Assembly: GCA_958510825.1 (NCBI GenBank)
Contig: OY294048.1
Span: 21,593,589 to 21,657,588 of the forward strand
Direction: 5' to 3'
Length of the DNA: 64,000 nucleotides
DNA from: Brachypterus glaber
Lineage: Eukaryota; Arthropoda; Insecta; Coleoptera; Kateretidae
Positions 1 to 11,652 of this stretch are shown here, piece after piece. Position 1 is the first letter of the stretch; the number at the start of each line of letters is the position of its first letter. The translations under genes and the position numbers were made by a program. The notes beneath the pieces are model-generated. The model was not told where the DNA came from. It did not search any database and worked only from the letters and a program-made list of their open reading frames with translations.

Positions 1-756
1 AGGTGCGTATACTATTTTTCCTATGACCTAACACCTAAACGTCCAAAAAAGTCAGCCATTGTTGTGAATTATTTTTATTAATTTGACGTTTCCAACTGCT
101 GTCATGGCAATGGGTGGAAAATAAGCACTAACTACTAACTAGGTTGTAGGAAAAATATATATTCAGATGTAGATACAGAAATGTAATCAAAAAACGTCTA
201 ATAAAACCGTAAATATTTTGAAAATTATGATAGCTTTGTAATTGCATGATATTATTTCGCAAGCGTATTAAATATGACACTCTATCAAATTTCTTGTTTT
301 CATAGGTGGTCGTAGAATAAGTTTTTTTTGTGTTTGGGTTGTAAAGAAAACTATATTTTAAACCAACAGTGTAAACCAGTTGTTGTGTAACATTTTATTT
401 TAATGTATCATGTATCGTTCTCAAATATCGAAGAAATAAACTCTCTAGAAAAAAGTCGAGGAAGTTAAACGAAGCGAAAAATCCACAGGCGTATTTGTTT
501 AAGACTTTTTATGCCTTCGTTTTCATTTGAGTGGATAATAAAGGATTCTCGTTTTTTTCCATAGAAAAACTATGTCATAATTATTATACGCTTCAAAGCA
601 CTACGTGCTAGTTGGTACTCCAATTTTTAAGATCGCTAAAAATTACCTTTAATCCAAGTAAATTCACACCAAGTTTATGCTCTACGTACTTCAAAAAGTT
701 TAATAGGTATCACGAGAATGGTGCGTCATTAAATTACACTGTTCCACAGAGAAAAT
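1..756. other. A+T-rich stretch without a recognised gene
   Basis: No convincing gene. At about 239-320 lies one copy of a short dispersed repeat: a segment with ATTATTTCGCA followed by GGTGGTCGTAGAATAAG. The same combination recurs inverted near 5,483-5,580. A short open stretch at about 640-750 faintly resembles the end of a THAP zinc-finger domain (CS..YF spacing, then TVP), but the support is too weak for a gene call. Confidence 0.5.
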
Positions 757-1227
757 ATACTTTTTTTTCTGACATATCTTATCTTGAAGCATTTTTTCTT
801 CTGATTTCAAATCCGTTTTCAGATTTGGGCTACGACCGCACAGTTTTTATATACAGGGTGTTTTAGAAAAAAAAATACCTTTTTCCAAATGACTGTAGAA
901 TTTATTTTTATGAATATTTTTTAATCAAATTCGGGTCACTTATAAAAAAAGGATGTGCTTTTAAGATTTTGAAAGATTTTTTTAAATGTCGACCCCCATT
1001 TTTTTTACACTGAAAAAAAAAATTTTTTTTGCTGTCAAATTTTTAAAAGATTTTTTTTACGTTACCCATATTAAAACATTCTCTATTTATCTGGCTTCAT
1101 TTTGCTTTTTGAATTTTTAATGGGGAGCTTCTAGAAGTGGCGCTACATTAATTTTCAGTGCTTCGTGTCGGAAAGTTTAACACCAATATGCATGGTAGGA
1201 GCACTCTCGAGCGTGTCGGAACAGTAC
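757..1227 (+). repeat. Left TIR of the long-TIR transposon
   Basis: Reverse complement of 3,178-3,653. It contains poly-T and poly-A runs, the ACAGGGTGTTTTAG motif about 90 bp from the outer end, and an inner section (GGAGCTTCTAGAAGTGGCG) that matches the right arm's GGAGCTTCCAGAAATGGCG when reversed. Confidence 0.8.
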
Positions 1228-1646
1228 ATATGCCTTAAAACTAAATATGGCGCTTCTTTGTCCTATTTATTTGTGTTAGAAAAATTATTTCTAACAGGTA
1301 TATAAAAATATTTAATACTTTATTTCAGGTAATTCAGGTAATTACATTTAATTGTTGTTTGCTGTTGTTTGTTTTTAACCTCGTACTATTCTACTTAATT
1401 AAGCATCCCCTAAGTCCAGGACTTGTGTGGGCTAGTAGTAGAGGGAACCATCGGCTTTAATTGACTTTCGAACCAATATATCTAGGAAGTACGCCATCGC
1501 CAAATTTCAATTATTAATTAACTGAAAAAGGCAATTGGCGCCAGTGAGTTTGTTTATGTTAACTAGCCTAATCTTACAAACTTTATTTCAGGTAATTATT
1601 AATAATTATAATAACCGGGATTACCGGTTAATGCCTTAATGTCATT

Positions 1647-2111
1647 ATGCCTTGTTTAAATTCAACGGAAAAGTTCTGCTATGTTTGTGGAAGTTATGAA
1701 AGCTATAAACATTTACGTCCAATTTCAGAATTAACAAAAAAGTCATACTTACGGGTATTTGGACGAAGAATTCTAAATTTGGAAAAGGACTGGACACCCA
1801 ACAAGTGCTGTAATTCATGTTACATAAAACTGAATAATAACTCTATTCAGTTTTTAACTTCTGCATTGTGGCATAAACATTATAACCACCACGAAGATCG
1901 CTACTTTTGTTTAACCAAGATTGGACGTGGGCCAAATTGGAAAGGCAAAAGTAACGTAGTTTATCCTAATGTAAAATCTGTAACGTTGCCTAAATTAAAA
2001 GAAAATGTTAGTAACACAAATGTTTTGAAGCAAGATATTGAAATGGAAGAACAAGATATTGAAATAAACAAAAATTTAAATGAAGAATCTGAAGATATTG
2101 AAATGGGGTAG
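1647..2111 (+). pseudogene. N-terminal zinc-finger-like part of an uncharacterised transposon protein
   Basis: An open frame of 154 codons starting MPCLN. Near the N-terminus it has a CxxC pair (FCYVCG) and, after about 40 residues, a CCxxC cluster (KCCNSCY), which look like a zinc-binding module. These are followed by an RYFCLTKIG block and an acidic, repeated QDIE-type tail. From memory, this arrangement is the start of a widespread arthropod protein family of unknown function whose later blocks lie just downstream. In intact members the chain runs on; here the frame closes at 2,109-2,111. The start was chosen because the first Cys pair follows closely, as in relatives. Its position between long TIRs makes it a transposon gene, probably DNA-binding (inference). 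Confidence 0.7.
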
Positions 2112-2116
2112 TATAT

Positions 2117-3013
2117 GACTGCGAAATCTCAAGATTTGCTATTTGACTATAATGAAATTCATTTGTTAGAGCAAGATGACCTGGATAGTTTGATGCGAGA
2201 CTTGGGATTATCTAAAGAAAAATCTGAATTTTTGGGTTCAAGGCTAAGAAGCCTTCAATTCCTATTGCATATTCTACAAATATGAAAGAATCATATGAAA
2301 ATAGTTTTGGATGAAATTAAGTATGAAGAAGACAAATGGCAGATTTGTGGGGATTTGAAAATGGTAACAATTTTGTTAGGAATGCAAGGTGGGTTTACTA
2401 AATATTCTTGTTTTTTGTGCTTATGGGATAGCCGAGCTGTAAAAAAGCATTACAAAATTAAAAAGTGGGAAAAAAGAAAAACGTTTGCACCAGGTTGTAA
2501 TAATGTTATGAACTACTTGACCCAAAAAAATTCTATTATCCCCTCTACAATGGGGCTAATGAAAAATTTCGTAAAGGCATTGAAACAGGAAGGAGAACCA
2601 TTTTTGTACCTAAAAGAAAAGTTCTCGAAGCTGTCAGAAGCCAAAATTAAAGCGGGCGTATTTGTAGGACCACAAATCAGAAAAATTGTTAAAGATAGGA
2701 ATTTTGAGTCAAAACTTTTAGACTGAGAAGTTGGCCTGGCATTCATTTAAACTTGGGTTTTTGGGTAATAAAAGGGAAAAGAATTATGTAGCTCGGATGT
2801 AGAATGTCCCTTAAAATACATTTTCTACATTCACATCTGGATTACTTTCCACCTAATCTCGGCGCCGTCAGTGAGGAGCAAGGTGAAAGATTTCACCAAC
2901 AAATTGCGAATATGGAAAAGCGATATCAGGAAAAAGGAAATTCTGCTATGATGGGTGATTAGTGTTGGTCCGTAGTATAAGTTGATAGAACTGCATACAA
3001 AAGAAAAAAAAGG
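2117..3013 (+). pseudogene. Broken middle and C-terminal parts of the same transposon protein
   Basis: Conserved blocks lie in several frames: DDLDSLMRDLGLSKEKSEF and LGSRLR (about 2,180-2,250), KKPSIPIAYSTNMKESYEN (about 2,249-2,306), DKWQICGDLKMV, TKYSCFLCLWDSRA, MGLMKNFVKAL and KIKAGVFVGPQIRK (2,295-2,726). After a stop at 2,724 there follow MSLKIHFLHSHLDYFPPNLG and EEQGERFHQQIANMEKRY (about 2,807-2,940). Relative to the family as I remember it, roughly 80-90 residues are missing between LGSRLR and KKPSIP, and at least two frameshifts and several stops are present. The FLCLWDSRA block has a CxxC-like pair, and HSHLDYF and GERFH supply conserved His, Asp and Glu. I can see that it is decayed; which residues are catalytic is unknown to me. 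Confidence 0.75.
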
Positions 3014-3177
3014 TAAGAAACATTTACATTATTTTTAGGTTAGGATATATATTTGTTAACGCAAGCTATTAAGGCTGGTAGATAAAATTAAGCTAAATAC
3101 ATTGTTTTTTTGTATAATCATTTATTTAATAAACGAATACTGTATATTTTATAGTTTAAACACCTACGACTAGCTAC

Positions 3178-3653
3178 GTACTGCTCCGGCTCGCTGAATA
3201 GCGTTCATACCGGTGCACAGCGGTGTTAAAATTTCCGTCTTGACGCACTTAAAATTGATGTAACGCCATTTCTGGAAGCTCCCTATTAAAAATTCAAAAA
3301 GCAAAATAAAGCCAGATAAATACAAAATGTTTTAATTGGGGTTACGAAAAAAAAATCCATCTTTTGAAAATTTGACAAAAAAAAAATATTTTTTTTCAGT
3401 GTAAAAAAAATGGGGGTCGATATTTAAAAAAATCTTCCAAAGTCTTAAAAGCACATCCTTTTTTTATAAGTGACCCGAATTTGATTAAAAAATATTCATA
3501 AAAATAAATTCTACAGTCATTTGGAAAAAGGTGTTTTTTTTTTCTAAAACACTCTGTATATAAAAACTGTGCGGTCGTAGCCCAAATCTGAAAAAAGATT
3601 CAGAATCAGGAGAAAAAATGCCTTAAGATAGGTTATGTTAGAAAAAAAGTATG
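3178..3653 (-). repeat. Right TIR of the long-TIR transposon
   Basis: Reverse complement of the left arm (757-1,227), including CTGTATATAAAAACTGTGCG followed by GTCGTAGCCCAAATCTG. Outside the arm, homology to the left flank stops at about 3,654. Confidence 0.8.
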
Positions 3654-3717
3654 CTTCAAAAATTTCGTTTTGTGGGATAGTGTTAGTTTTATTTTTTATC
3701 GACTGCGTTAATTATTA

Positions 3718-4735
3718 TACTATTCACAGCGCCTGCGCTATAATAGTATTATGCGGTAGTTTAGAATTTTCATTAATTTTCAAAAATCGTCCTAGACAAA
3801 AAATCCTTGAATATAAATTAGTTTCATGAAAAAATGAGCAACTTTTTTTTGTTTGAATTTCCGTCCATCCGTCCGTCCATCCTTCTATCCGTCCGTCCGT
3901 CTGTACGACTGTCTGATGTCACGTTTTTGTGTGCACGATAACTCAAGAACGAATAATCCGATCGACATGAAATTTTCAGGAAAATTCAAATTATGTGAGG
4001 TAGATCCCTATTGATTTTTTTAAAGTAATCGCCTCAAAAACAAAAAAGTTATGGGGGATAAAACATTTTGAAAAATCGAAAAAAGCTGAAAGAAAATTCC
4101 GATTAACGTAACTTTTTCAAGAAACAATACTTTTATTATAAGTATCAATTTTACCAATTTAAAGTAGTCCCCCAACAACAAAAAAAGTTTTGGGGGATTA
4201 AACTTTTAAAAAAATCGAAAAAAGCTGAAAGAAAATTCTGATTAAAGTAACTTTTTCAGGAAAAATTACTTTTATTATAAAGATCAATTTTGAAAAAAAG
4301 ATATGGGGTGTTAAACTTAAAAAAAAATAAGAAAACTATCATTTTCATTTTTTTTTTAATTTTTTGTTTTTTTTTTTTGCAAAAAGAAAATAAAAAAATA
4401 TAAGAAAAATTTTGAAATTTTTAAGTTTTTTTTTTGAAAATTTTTAATTATTCAAAAAAAGCTATTTAATTTTTTTTTATTTTGTTTAAAAAAAAAACAA
4501 TTTTTTTTCGTTTTTCGCAAAAAGAAAATTTAAAAGAAAAAAAGTTTTTTTTTAACCTATTTTTTTTTGAAAACTTTTTTTTTTAATTTTTTTAATAATT
4601 TTTCGTTTTTCAAAAAAGATCTTTTTAAAAAAAAATCGTATTAAAAAAAAATAGATATTATTTTTTTTAGTATTTTGAATATTATACATATACATATATG
4701 TATAATGAAATGCGTACCTTCACGGCTTGTGATCC
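3718..4735 (+). repeat. Dispersed repeat, copy A (GTCC microsatellite plus ATAACTCAAGAACG core)
   Basis: The copy starts near ACTATTCACAGCGCC. It then has GTCCTAGACAAAAAATCC, a GTCC/GTCT tandem stretch (3,860-3,915), the core GCACGATAACTCAAGAACG at about 3,934, a long degenerate A/T-homopolymer section with repeated CGAAAAAAGCTGAAAGAAAA units, and an end with TATAATGAAATGCGTA then CTTCACGGCTTGT. The same order of landmarks occurs reversed at 51,520-53,890. Not protein-coding as far as I can see. Confidence 0.7.
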
Positions 4736-4934
4736 AAACAACTAAAATCAAGCATCTAGGTTATGTTTATTACTACTTTACCGTTAAATTGTAGTTCCGG
4801 ATTCAGCAATCGAACTAGTGTTCGTATGTCCACTTTTATTATTACGATTTTTATACATTGCGTGCAAAGGAAGTTCAAGCACTGTTGTGATTGGTTTATG
4901 GTAAAAATCATCTACATTTAAACATTTGTATTTA

Positions 4935-5984
4935 CAAAGAAAAAAAGGTTATCTTGGCAAAAGATAATTATAATAAATTATCTTGGATTTATATTATCTT
5001 AAATCGAGGTAATAATCTTCTTTTAAGATCATGTATCCTCGGTTTAAGATTATCTGTGACTTTGGTTTCCTTTAATTATTCTCTTGGTAGAAAAATCCTT
5101 GTGTCAAGGATTTTTTCCTTAAATGTATGACATTTAAAATAGTAACAGAGAATCAAAGGTTATTGTCTTGACTCAAAGCCCCTGTTGTCTTAAGGTAAAG
5201 AGTTTGCCGGCTGGCTGGTAGACAATTTTCGCAGTAGTTCAAGATATACGCGAGAGAGAAGTTAGGTTTGTTTTTTTTTTTGCCGTCAGTTGTCTTTAAA
5301 GGTGTATCATTGTTTTCATCTGCTTTAAAATGGACGAATTTGTATCTGTTACCCTCAAACGATGGGGATTTTAAATTTACTTAAAAAATTCACGGGTAAG
5401 GAGCATTAAATAATTTATACCTATAAGCGCCATTTTGCAATGACGTTGCAACAAGTTTTTCTTCAAAAACAAGTTCTTTTTCCTACGACCACCTTTGAAA
5501 CCAAATTTCACACGATTAACAGAGTAAGAAAGTATCATATTTCATAGGCGTGCGAAATAATATTATACATGTGTGGGAAATTTTTTCAAAATACATATTT
5601 ACCATTCTATTAACCCTGGAACCTGACTGTGGGGTCAATATGATCTTGAATCAAGAGAATCATAATCTTAAATCAAGATTATAATTCTCATCATTCAAGA
5701 TTATATTATCTTAAACCAAGACTTGGTGCAAGATAATATAATCTTGGATAAAGATAATATGATCTTAAATCAAGATAATTACATACTTGATTTAAGATAA
5801 TATGATCTTAAATAAATAGTTTAAGTGGCTTTGATTTAAGGAAATGTCCTTAAATCTAGGACCTCAAATGCCAAGATCACGGCGGACTTGATCCAAGACA
5901 GTCATGGCGTTGAACATATCGAAAGCCATGGCGGCCTTGGTTCAAGATCGTTTTGCTTTGATTCAAGATATCCTTTTTTTCTGT
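4935..5984. mobile_element. TIR element with many AATCAAGAT subterminal repeats
   Basis: The ends are inverted: AGAAAAAAAGGTTATCTTGG on the left and the reverse complement of CAGAAAAAAAGGATATCTTG on the right. Within about 300 bp of each end, motifs of the type AATCAAGATAAT or ATTATCTTGATT recur many times in both orientations (4,950-5,170 and 5,630-5,960). The middle (5,180-5,600) has no coding capacity and carries the CCTACGACCACC dispersed motif at 5,483. No transposase is present, so it is non-autonomous; clustered subterminal repeats would suit transposase binding (inference). Confidence 0.6.
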
Positions 5985-7909
5985 GCATGTACCGTAAATA
6001 AAATTACCCGCAATCGTATTCAAAATGTAAAAAAACTACTTTTTTCTACAACTGTCTTGGAATGTTAGTCAAATTGCATAAAAAACTCTTACGGTATATA
6101 GCACATTCCGTAATCGGATGACGGTATATGAAAACTCTTACGGTATATAGCACATTCCGTAAGCGAATGACAGTATATGGCACATACATACTGTAAGGGT
6201 TTTTTTTTTTGCTAAATCAACTAAAAAATATTAAATTATTAGATAAAAATTAAAATATTGGATGTAAAATATTGTTTTTTATTAAAACTTTTGGTTATTA
6301 TATGATTTATAAAAAAATATGAATGTATAAAACATCAGTCGTAGAAAAAGTATAGTCTAAAACACGTGTAGGCTATTCGTGGACTGTCCCCCTAGCCGCT
6401 GTCGCAGCTCGGGTGAAAAACATCCACTCTTTCGGAATATGCATTATTCTACACTTTTTACAGAATGCACTATTGACTGAAATAGCATTCACGTTAACAT
6501 GTAATTTAAATAAATTACGGTGAACATAAATTAGCAATGTATTTTTTTTTAAATTGTAATTATGGACACTAGGGTGGGTCGAAAAATTGAAATCTGGAAT
6601 TTCAAAACGCAATACCCGCCAAAATATGCCTTCTAATATGCCTAATGTGTGTGCAAAAGCAGAATCAGATTAACCTTCATCTTGACCTCTACAAAGCCTT
6701 TAATATTAATGGAAATGTATTTCTTCACATTTGTAATTATACACAGCGTGTCAAAATTCCGCTTTCCCCCCTTTAACTTTTGAACGGTTTAAGAAATTTG
6801 AAACACATAAATAACATAATCAAAATATTTTTTTGGTATATATTTGGTATGCTTAGGGGGTCGATAGAGGCAGGAAAGGTCGGGAAAGGGGGATTTTTTT
6901 TAACAGAAAGAGGCGTCGCGACGCGTCGTGTGATACATCATTTAAAAGCTTATTCTCTATTTACCCACATATTTTTTTATTTTTTCGGAGCAATTTTTAG
7001 GTTTATTCGCATAAGAGTTAAATCGTGAAATTATGCCTCAATTCCACCACAAAGCAGAATATAAAGTATCTTAAAATATGACCTATGATGTTTGTAAATG
7101 GTATTTTAGGTTGTAAAACTTATTTGTTTTTGCAATGAAACAGTTTTTGCATTTTTCTTATCAAGTTTTTTTATTTTTATTTTTTTAACATTTTTCTCAA
7201 ACGCTAAAAAATGTACACCTTTGTAGAGGACACAAAAACTGAAAAAATAAATAAAATAAAATACGCTTTTTTTCTCTTTGCAAGACTTTTTAAACAAAAG
7301 TTAAACAAAAATAAAATACCTATATAGAAACGGTCCGCGCTAATGGACACAACAAAGTCCAATTTCCGTACCAGCCTAATTCATATTGTTGGTACAGGAA
7401 CGCCTAACTATTGCCATATCCTTCAACTTTACGTATTTGGAAATCCTTCATATGACGCGTGGCTCTAAGGGCCCTCACGCATGCTTTGCCTATCAAGTAG
7501 GAGGAAAAGCTAAAACTGAGAAAACTCAAAGAAAATAATATTTTATTCAAGCCAAGCTTTCTGATATTAAAAGAAAGAAATGCGATTTTCTCGTAACAGA
7601 CTAACGTATTCTGAATACCGAAAACGTGTACATATTGTATAAATATGAAAATATAATATGAAAACATAATATGGCTGTTATTGTATTTTTTATAATCTTT
7701 TTATGGTCTTTTATTAATCTAATGACTTATTATTCAGGGTCATATACTTTTCTACGTGCCGAGAATTCTAGCGGCTTTATTCCGAATACATTGATTTTTT
7801 TTTGCAGAGATTTATTAACAGTGTTTCTTTATTATACTCTTTACAGCACGTACAAGTCGCAGAGCTTGTAAAAAATTTTATTTCATTATTTTCTCCCGGC
7901 TCTATTTTA
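5985..7909. other. Non-coding, repeat-bearing interval
   Basis: It contains a two-unit 49-bp tandem repeat at 6,086-6,180 (see separate entry). A segment at 6,745-7,030 includes GTGATACATCATTTAAAAGC and is related to one at 12,275-12,330. I see no coding exon; the short open frames are A+T-rich and show no recognisable motif. Confidence 0.4.
6086..6180 (+). repeat. Two-unit tandem repeat, period 49 bp
   Basis: Two adjacent copies start CTCTTACGGTATATAGCACA, at 6,086 and 6,135, and run through TTCCGTAA and GTATATG with a few differences. A third, inverted partial unit (ACTGTAAGGGTTTTT) follows at about 6,190. Confidence 0.75.
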
Positions 7910-9304
7910 TACAGGGTGATTCACCTAACACAAATCACGCGTTTTTTGACGTTATTATTAAAGTTATGAAAATAAAAATTTTACCAGTTAATGTGGACCT
8001 AATTACCTACAATTTCCCCTAGACAAAATTGTTCTACTGTTTTTTTTTGTTTTTGAGCTAGAGCTTCACACAGACATTTTTTTAGCATAACAACATTTTT
8101 AAATGCCAAAATTAAAAAAATTTATCCATTTTCTTATAATAGATGTTTTTACTACAGACATTAATTTTCTATTAAAATTTTTAATTTTAAAAAATCTTTG
8201 AAAATGTTACTTTAATTTTGGAATGATGCTACCGCAAAAAATAGTTTGCTGTGAAATTATAATTTTCAAATACGATTTTCATAAAATATGACATTAAATG
8301 TCCAACCTGATAGAAGACTCGCAAAGAATAAGATTTATTTGATAAGATTTAAATAATGAAATTTATCAATATTGTAAATGTTATTTATATCCTCTGCAAA
8401 ACTGGAGTGATTTGGGTAAGGCTTAGATTTTTTCCAAAAGAAGGGCATTTTGTAGAAGTAAGATTGGTTTTCAGGATTCGACCCGGAAGTTGTTTAAATT
8501 ATAATAAAAATAGTACCTAAAATTGGTTTAAATATACAAATTGTGGGAAAATATCAAGATCCCAATATGGCCTTTATAAAAGTAGCTTAGCCGGAATGAA
8601 TGTTTGTAATTTTACACAGTCAAAAATTAATTAACATGGAGACATTTTTTTCGTTAAATAATAAAAAAAATAGGCATAATTTATAACGCAATGTATATTC
8701 ATTATTAATTAGATTAAAATAAAATTATTGAATAAATTGCCACATTAACCAGAAAGTTTTCTTTTTTAACGATATCGTATTTTCTTCCACCTTTTTTTAA
8801 GTTTCTGGACAACCAAATGTCTTAACTACATAACTGTTTTCTTCACGAAGATTTCCAAAAATCTTGCTTTGTTAAATTTTTAATTCTAACGATAAATGTT
8901 AGATTTAATCTAATTCAAATTTTGGATGTTATATTTGACATGTTTTTATAAACGTTGAATTTCAAGGAAATCTATTATTTTACGTTAACAGGTCATTCCT
9001 AAAAAAATTGTTACATTTTTTAAGATTTTTAAAATTAAAAAATTTAATAGAAAATTAATGTTTTTAGTAAAAACAAATATATGATAAACAAAATAAATAT
9101 ATTTTTTTAATTTTGGCATTAAAAAATGTTATTATGCTAAAAAAATGCTTGTGTGGAGCTCTAGCTCAAAAAAAAAGAGTAGAAAACTTTTGTTCAGAGG
9201 AAATTTTGTGGGTAATTAGGTCCAAATTAACTGGTAAAATTTTTACTTTCATAACCATTATAAGTTCAAAAATTTGTGATTTGTGTTAGGTGAATCACGC
9301 TGTA
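7910..9304. mobile_element. Non-autonomous TIR element with ~300-bp arms and TACAGGGTG ends
   Basis: The left end TACAGGGTGATTCACCTAAC pairs with the right end GTTAGGTGAATCACGCTGTA. The arms stay recognisably inverted for about 300 bp (7,910-8,215 and 8,985-9,304), sharing GAGCTAGAGCT/AGCTCTAGCTC, AATTAGGTCCA and AACTGGTAAAATTTTTA. The roughly 770-bp centre has no coding signal. TA flanks both ends. Long arms without a gene suggest a fold-back derivative mobilised in trans. Confidence 0.8.
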
Positions 9305-9692
9305 TATGTCTTAAAGTACATTCAAATTTAGTTATTTCCAAATCGGCAGGTTCTGAATCCGGTTCCTTTGGATGCTAGAAGCTCCAAAAGCTGTGGAAAT
9401 GAGGTACCCTAAAAATCTATTCTTAACTTTCCATGTTAAATGAATGTGTTACCGGCAATGTAAAAAATCAGACAATGTGCGAAATGACTAGATATTCCGC
9501 AAACTGGACATTATGCAAAATGGCTACAACTTTGGCTGATCTGCAAATTTTTGGCAATCTGCAAAATGCCTGCTGCAATAGTCAATCTGAAGCTTGAACA
9601 TCTATAGGTCTCACATTGTCTAGGTAATTTGAAGATGAATCACAAGACATTATTTAATCTGCGTGTTAAATTTAAAAACAAACATTTGTTAC

Positions 9693-10158
9693 ATGTATAT
9701 GTTACAGTAAAAGCTCGAAATTTGGTTAATCCCAGGATTGGCGTGTTAAACCTAGGTTTTACCAATTACACGTAAACCAACGCTATCCCATAAAAAAAAA
9801 AACACCAAACCAACAAAAAATCAACGTAAACCAACGTTAACGTAAACCAATAATGGGGGGCGTTGGTTTACGTTAACATTGGTTTAGGTTGGTTTTGTGT
9901 TGGTTTGGTGTTTTTTTAATGAAGGGTTTACGTTTAATTATAAAAATTAATAATTACATAATCTGGAAATTTATCCATGTTTTGTTAAAAATAATGTGTG
10001 ACTCCTTATAGTGAAGTTAAATGTTAACTAGGTTAAAAATTTTTTTGACTAAAATAAAATAAATTTTAACCTAGTTAATTAATAATTATTAAATCCTAGG
10101 TTTTACAAGTTAGTCCTGGGATTAACAAAATGTTGAGCTTTTACTGTAACATATACAT
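9693..10158. mobile_element. Nested MITE with ACAGTAAAAGCTC ends
   Basis: The ends are ATGTATATGTTACAGTAAAA (9,693) and its near-perfect inverse at about 10,139-10,158. The next 40 bp are also inverted (TTAATCCCAGGA, AAACCTAGG). Inside, a palindromic stretch repeats CGTAAACCAACG and CGTTGGTTTACG (9,765-9,900). Confidence 0.7.
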
Positions 10159-10629
10159 CGCCAAAAAAGATTTTATTTCTGCAAAATAATGAAAAATACA
10201 TTCCCTACTAAAAATAAGTAGGTATCGTAAAAAAACAAAGTTAATTAACAAAAGCTTGTTATTTATTTTTGCAGGGATCAGAAAAGTGACAACGGCTATT
10301 TGTCAATGTCAAAGTCAAGAGATATATTTTTTAATTTTACATTTTTTTACATTTTATATGAAATGCTTTTAATGTATTTATGAAAAAGAAACGAAATACG
10401 TAAGAAAACACCATGCTCCATAATATGGAGTCCATATGGTTCAAATAAAGATGTAGAAGAAAAGAAAATATTGGAAGATTTTTTGTAATTATATTTAAAA
10501 ATTATTTTTATTATGTACAGTCGACTAGTCTACTATGATATAAAATACTTTCTTGTAAAGGACCAAAACGACTCTAAACATTTAAATAAATAAAAAAATA
10601 AAACTATTATACAACATTTTGTTTTTAAG

Positions 10630-10965
10630 GCATAATGGGGGGCGTTCGTTTACTTTAACATTGGTTTACGTTGGTTTTGTGTTGGTTTGGTGTTTTTTTT
10701 ATGGTTTACGTTTATTTGATAAATCCTAGGTTTAACACGTCAATCCTGGGAGTAACCAAATTTCGGGCTTTAACTGTAACATATACATTGCCAGAAAAGA
10801 TTTACATTTCTGCAAAATAATGAAAAGTACATTCCCTACTAAAATTAAGTAGGCATCGTACAACAAAATAATAAAAAATACTAAGTTTGGACTAATAAAG
10901 GCTTATTATTTATTTTTGCAGAAATAAGAAAAGTGGCAACGACTATTGCATGCACAACACTTTAT
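10630..10965. repeat. Second, partial copy of the ACAGTAAAAGCTC MITE and its flank
   Basis: Direct repeat of 9,850-10,300: both begin ATAATGGGGGGCGTT, continue TTGTGTTGGTTTGGTGTTTT, then AAATCCTAGG, CCTGGGA and CTGTAACATATACAT. Both go on through TTTCTGCAAAATAATGAAAA and end near AGAAAAGTG.CAACG. This looks like a duplication of the right half together with downstream sequence, possibly from unequal exchange. Confidence 0.7.
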
Positions 10966-11652
10966 TTTTAAGGCATTCAAATTACCTAGACAATATGAGA
11001 CGTATAGATGTTCAAGCTTCAGATTGACCCATCAGGCATTTTGCAGATTGCCAAAAATAGCGTAGTAAATTTGCAAATCCCCAGTTGTAGTGATTTTGTA
11101 TAATGTCTGGTGAATTAGTCAGTTTGCACATTGCCGGTAACAAATGCATTCTTATATAATACTTTTTTGCAAGTTGTGCCTATTTCTGGACAAAAAGTCG
11201 GGAATAACTTAAATTTTCTAAATTTGACCAAGACCACTTTTCCGTAAAATCTGTTTCCAGCTGTTTTCTAACAGTTAAATAATAGTTCAGGCGACTAAAC
11301 TCGTAATAAATGTTGAAGCGTCTAATGAAGGGTTAAATATGTTTGGAAAACTTTTTAACTTTTATAATCGATTTACTAGCAGCTGAGCTATAAAGACTTT
11401 TCCGTAGTTATTTTTATGTAAGTGCGCGTAAGACGTTCAGGGATTTGTCTAGATTTACTCAATGTCGAATTTTTCATTTTATAGGATTCTGTTAAAACCA
11501 TAAATCGTTCTCTTTTACGGATTTTATTACTTTCAAACTATACAAACACTAATGCGGCAAAAATAAAAATTGAACTGAATGAAAAATTGGAATTTTGTGC
11601 TGATTTTATATTACAGATTCAAAATTATAACGGTATTTTTTTCTCCATAAGA

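Larger units (their letters stand above)
757..3653 (+). mobile_element. DNA transposon with ~475-bp terminal inverted repeats
   Basis: Long inverted repeats bound the element: about 757-1,227 on the left and 3,178-3,653 on the right, matching as reverse complements with scattered mismatches. Shared landmarks include GGGCTACGACCGCACAG, ACAGGGTGTTTTAG, TCGGGTCACTTATAAA and a run of C in CGACCCCCATTTTT. Between the arms are broken coding blocks of one cysteine-rich protein (1,647-3,013). The coding part has frameshifts, stops and an internal deletion, so this copy cannot make the full protein. No clear target-site duplication could be read. A diverged solo arm of the same type lies at 42,327-42,690. 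I do not assign a superfamily. Confidence 0.8.
9442..11152. mobile_element. TIR element with ~180-bp arms containing nested copies of a second family
   Basis: The outer arms are inverted: 9,442-9,625 and 10,970-11,152, both with GTTACCGGCAATGT, GGCAATCTGCAAAATGCCTG, TCAATCTGAAGCTTGAACAT and TTGTCTAGGTAATTTGAA. The centre is filled by a different family with GCTCGAAATTTGGTTA ends (see the two internal entries). No transposase is visible. Confidence 0.75.
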
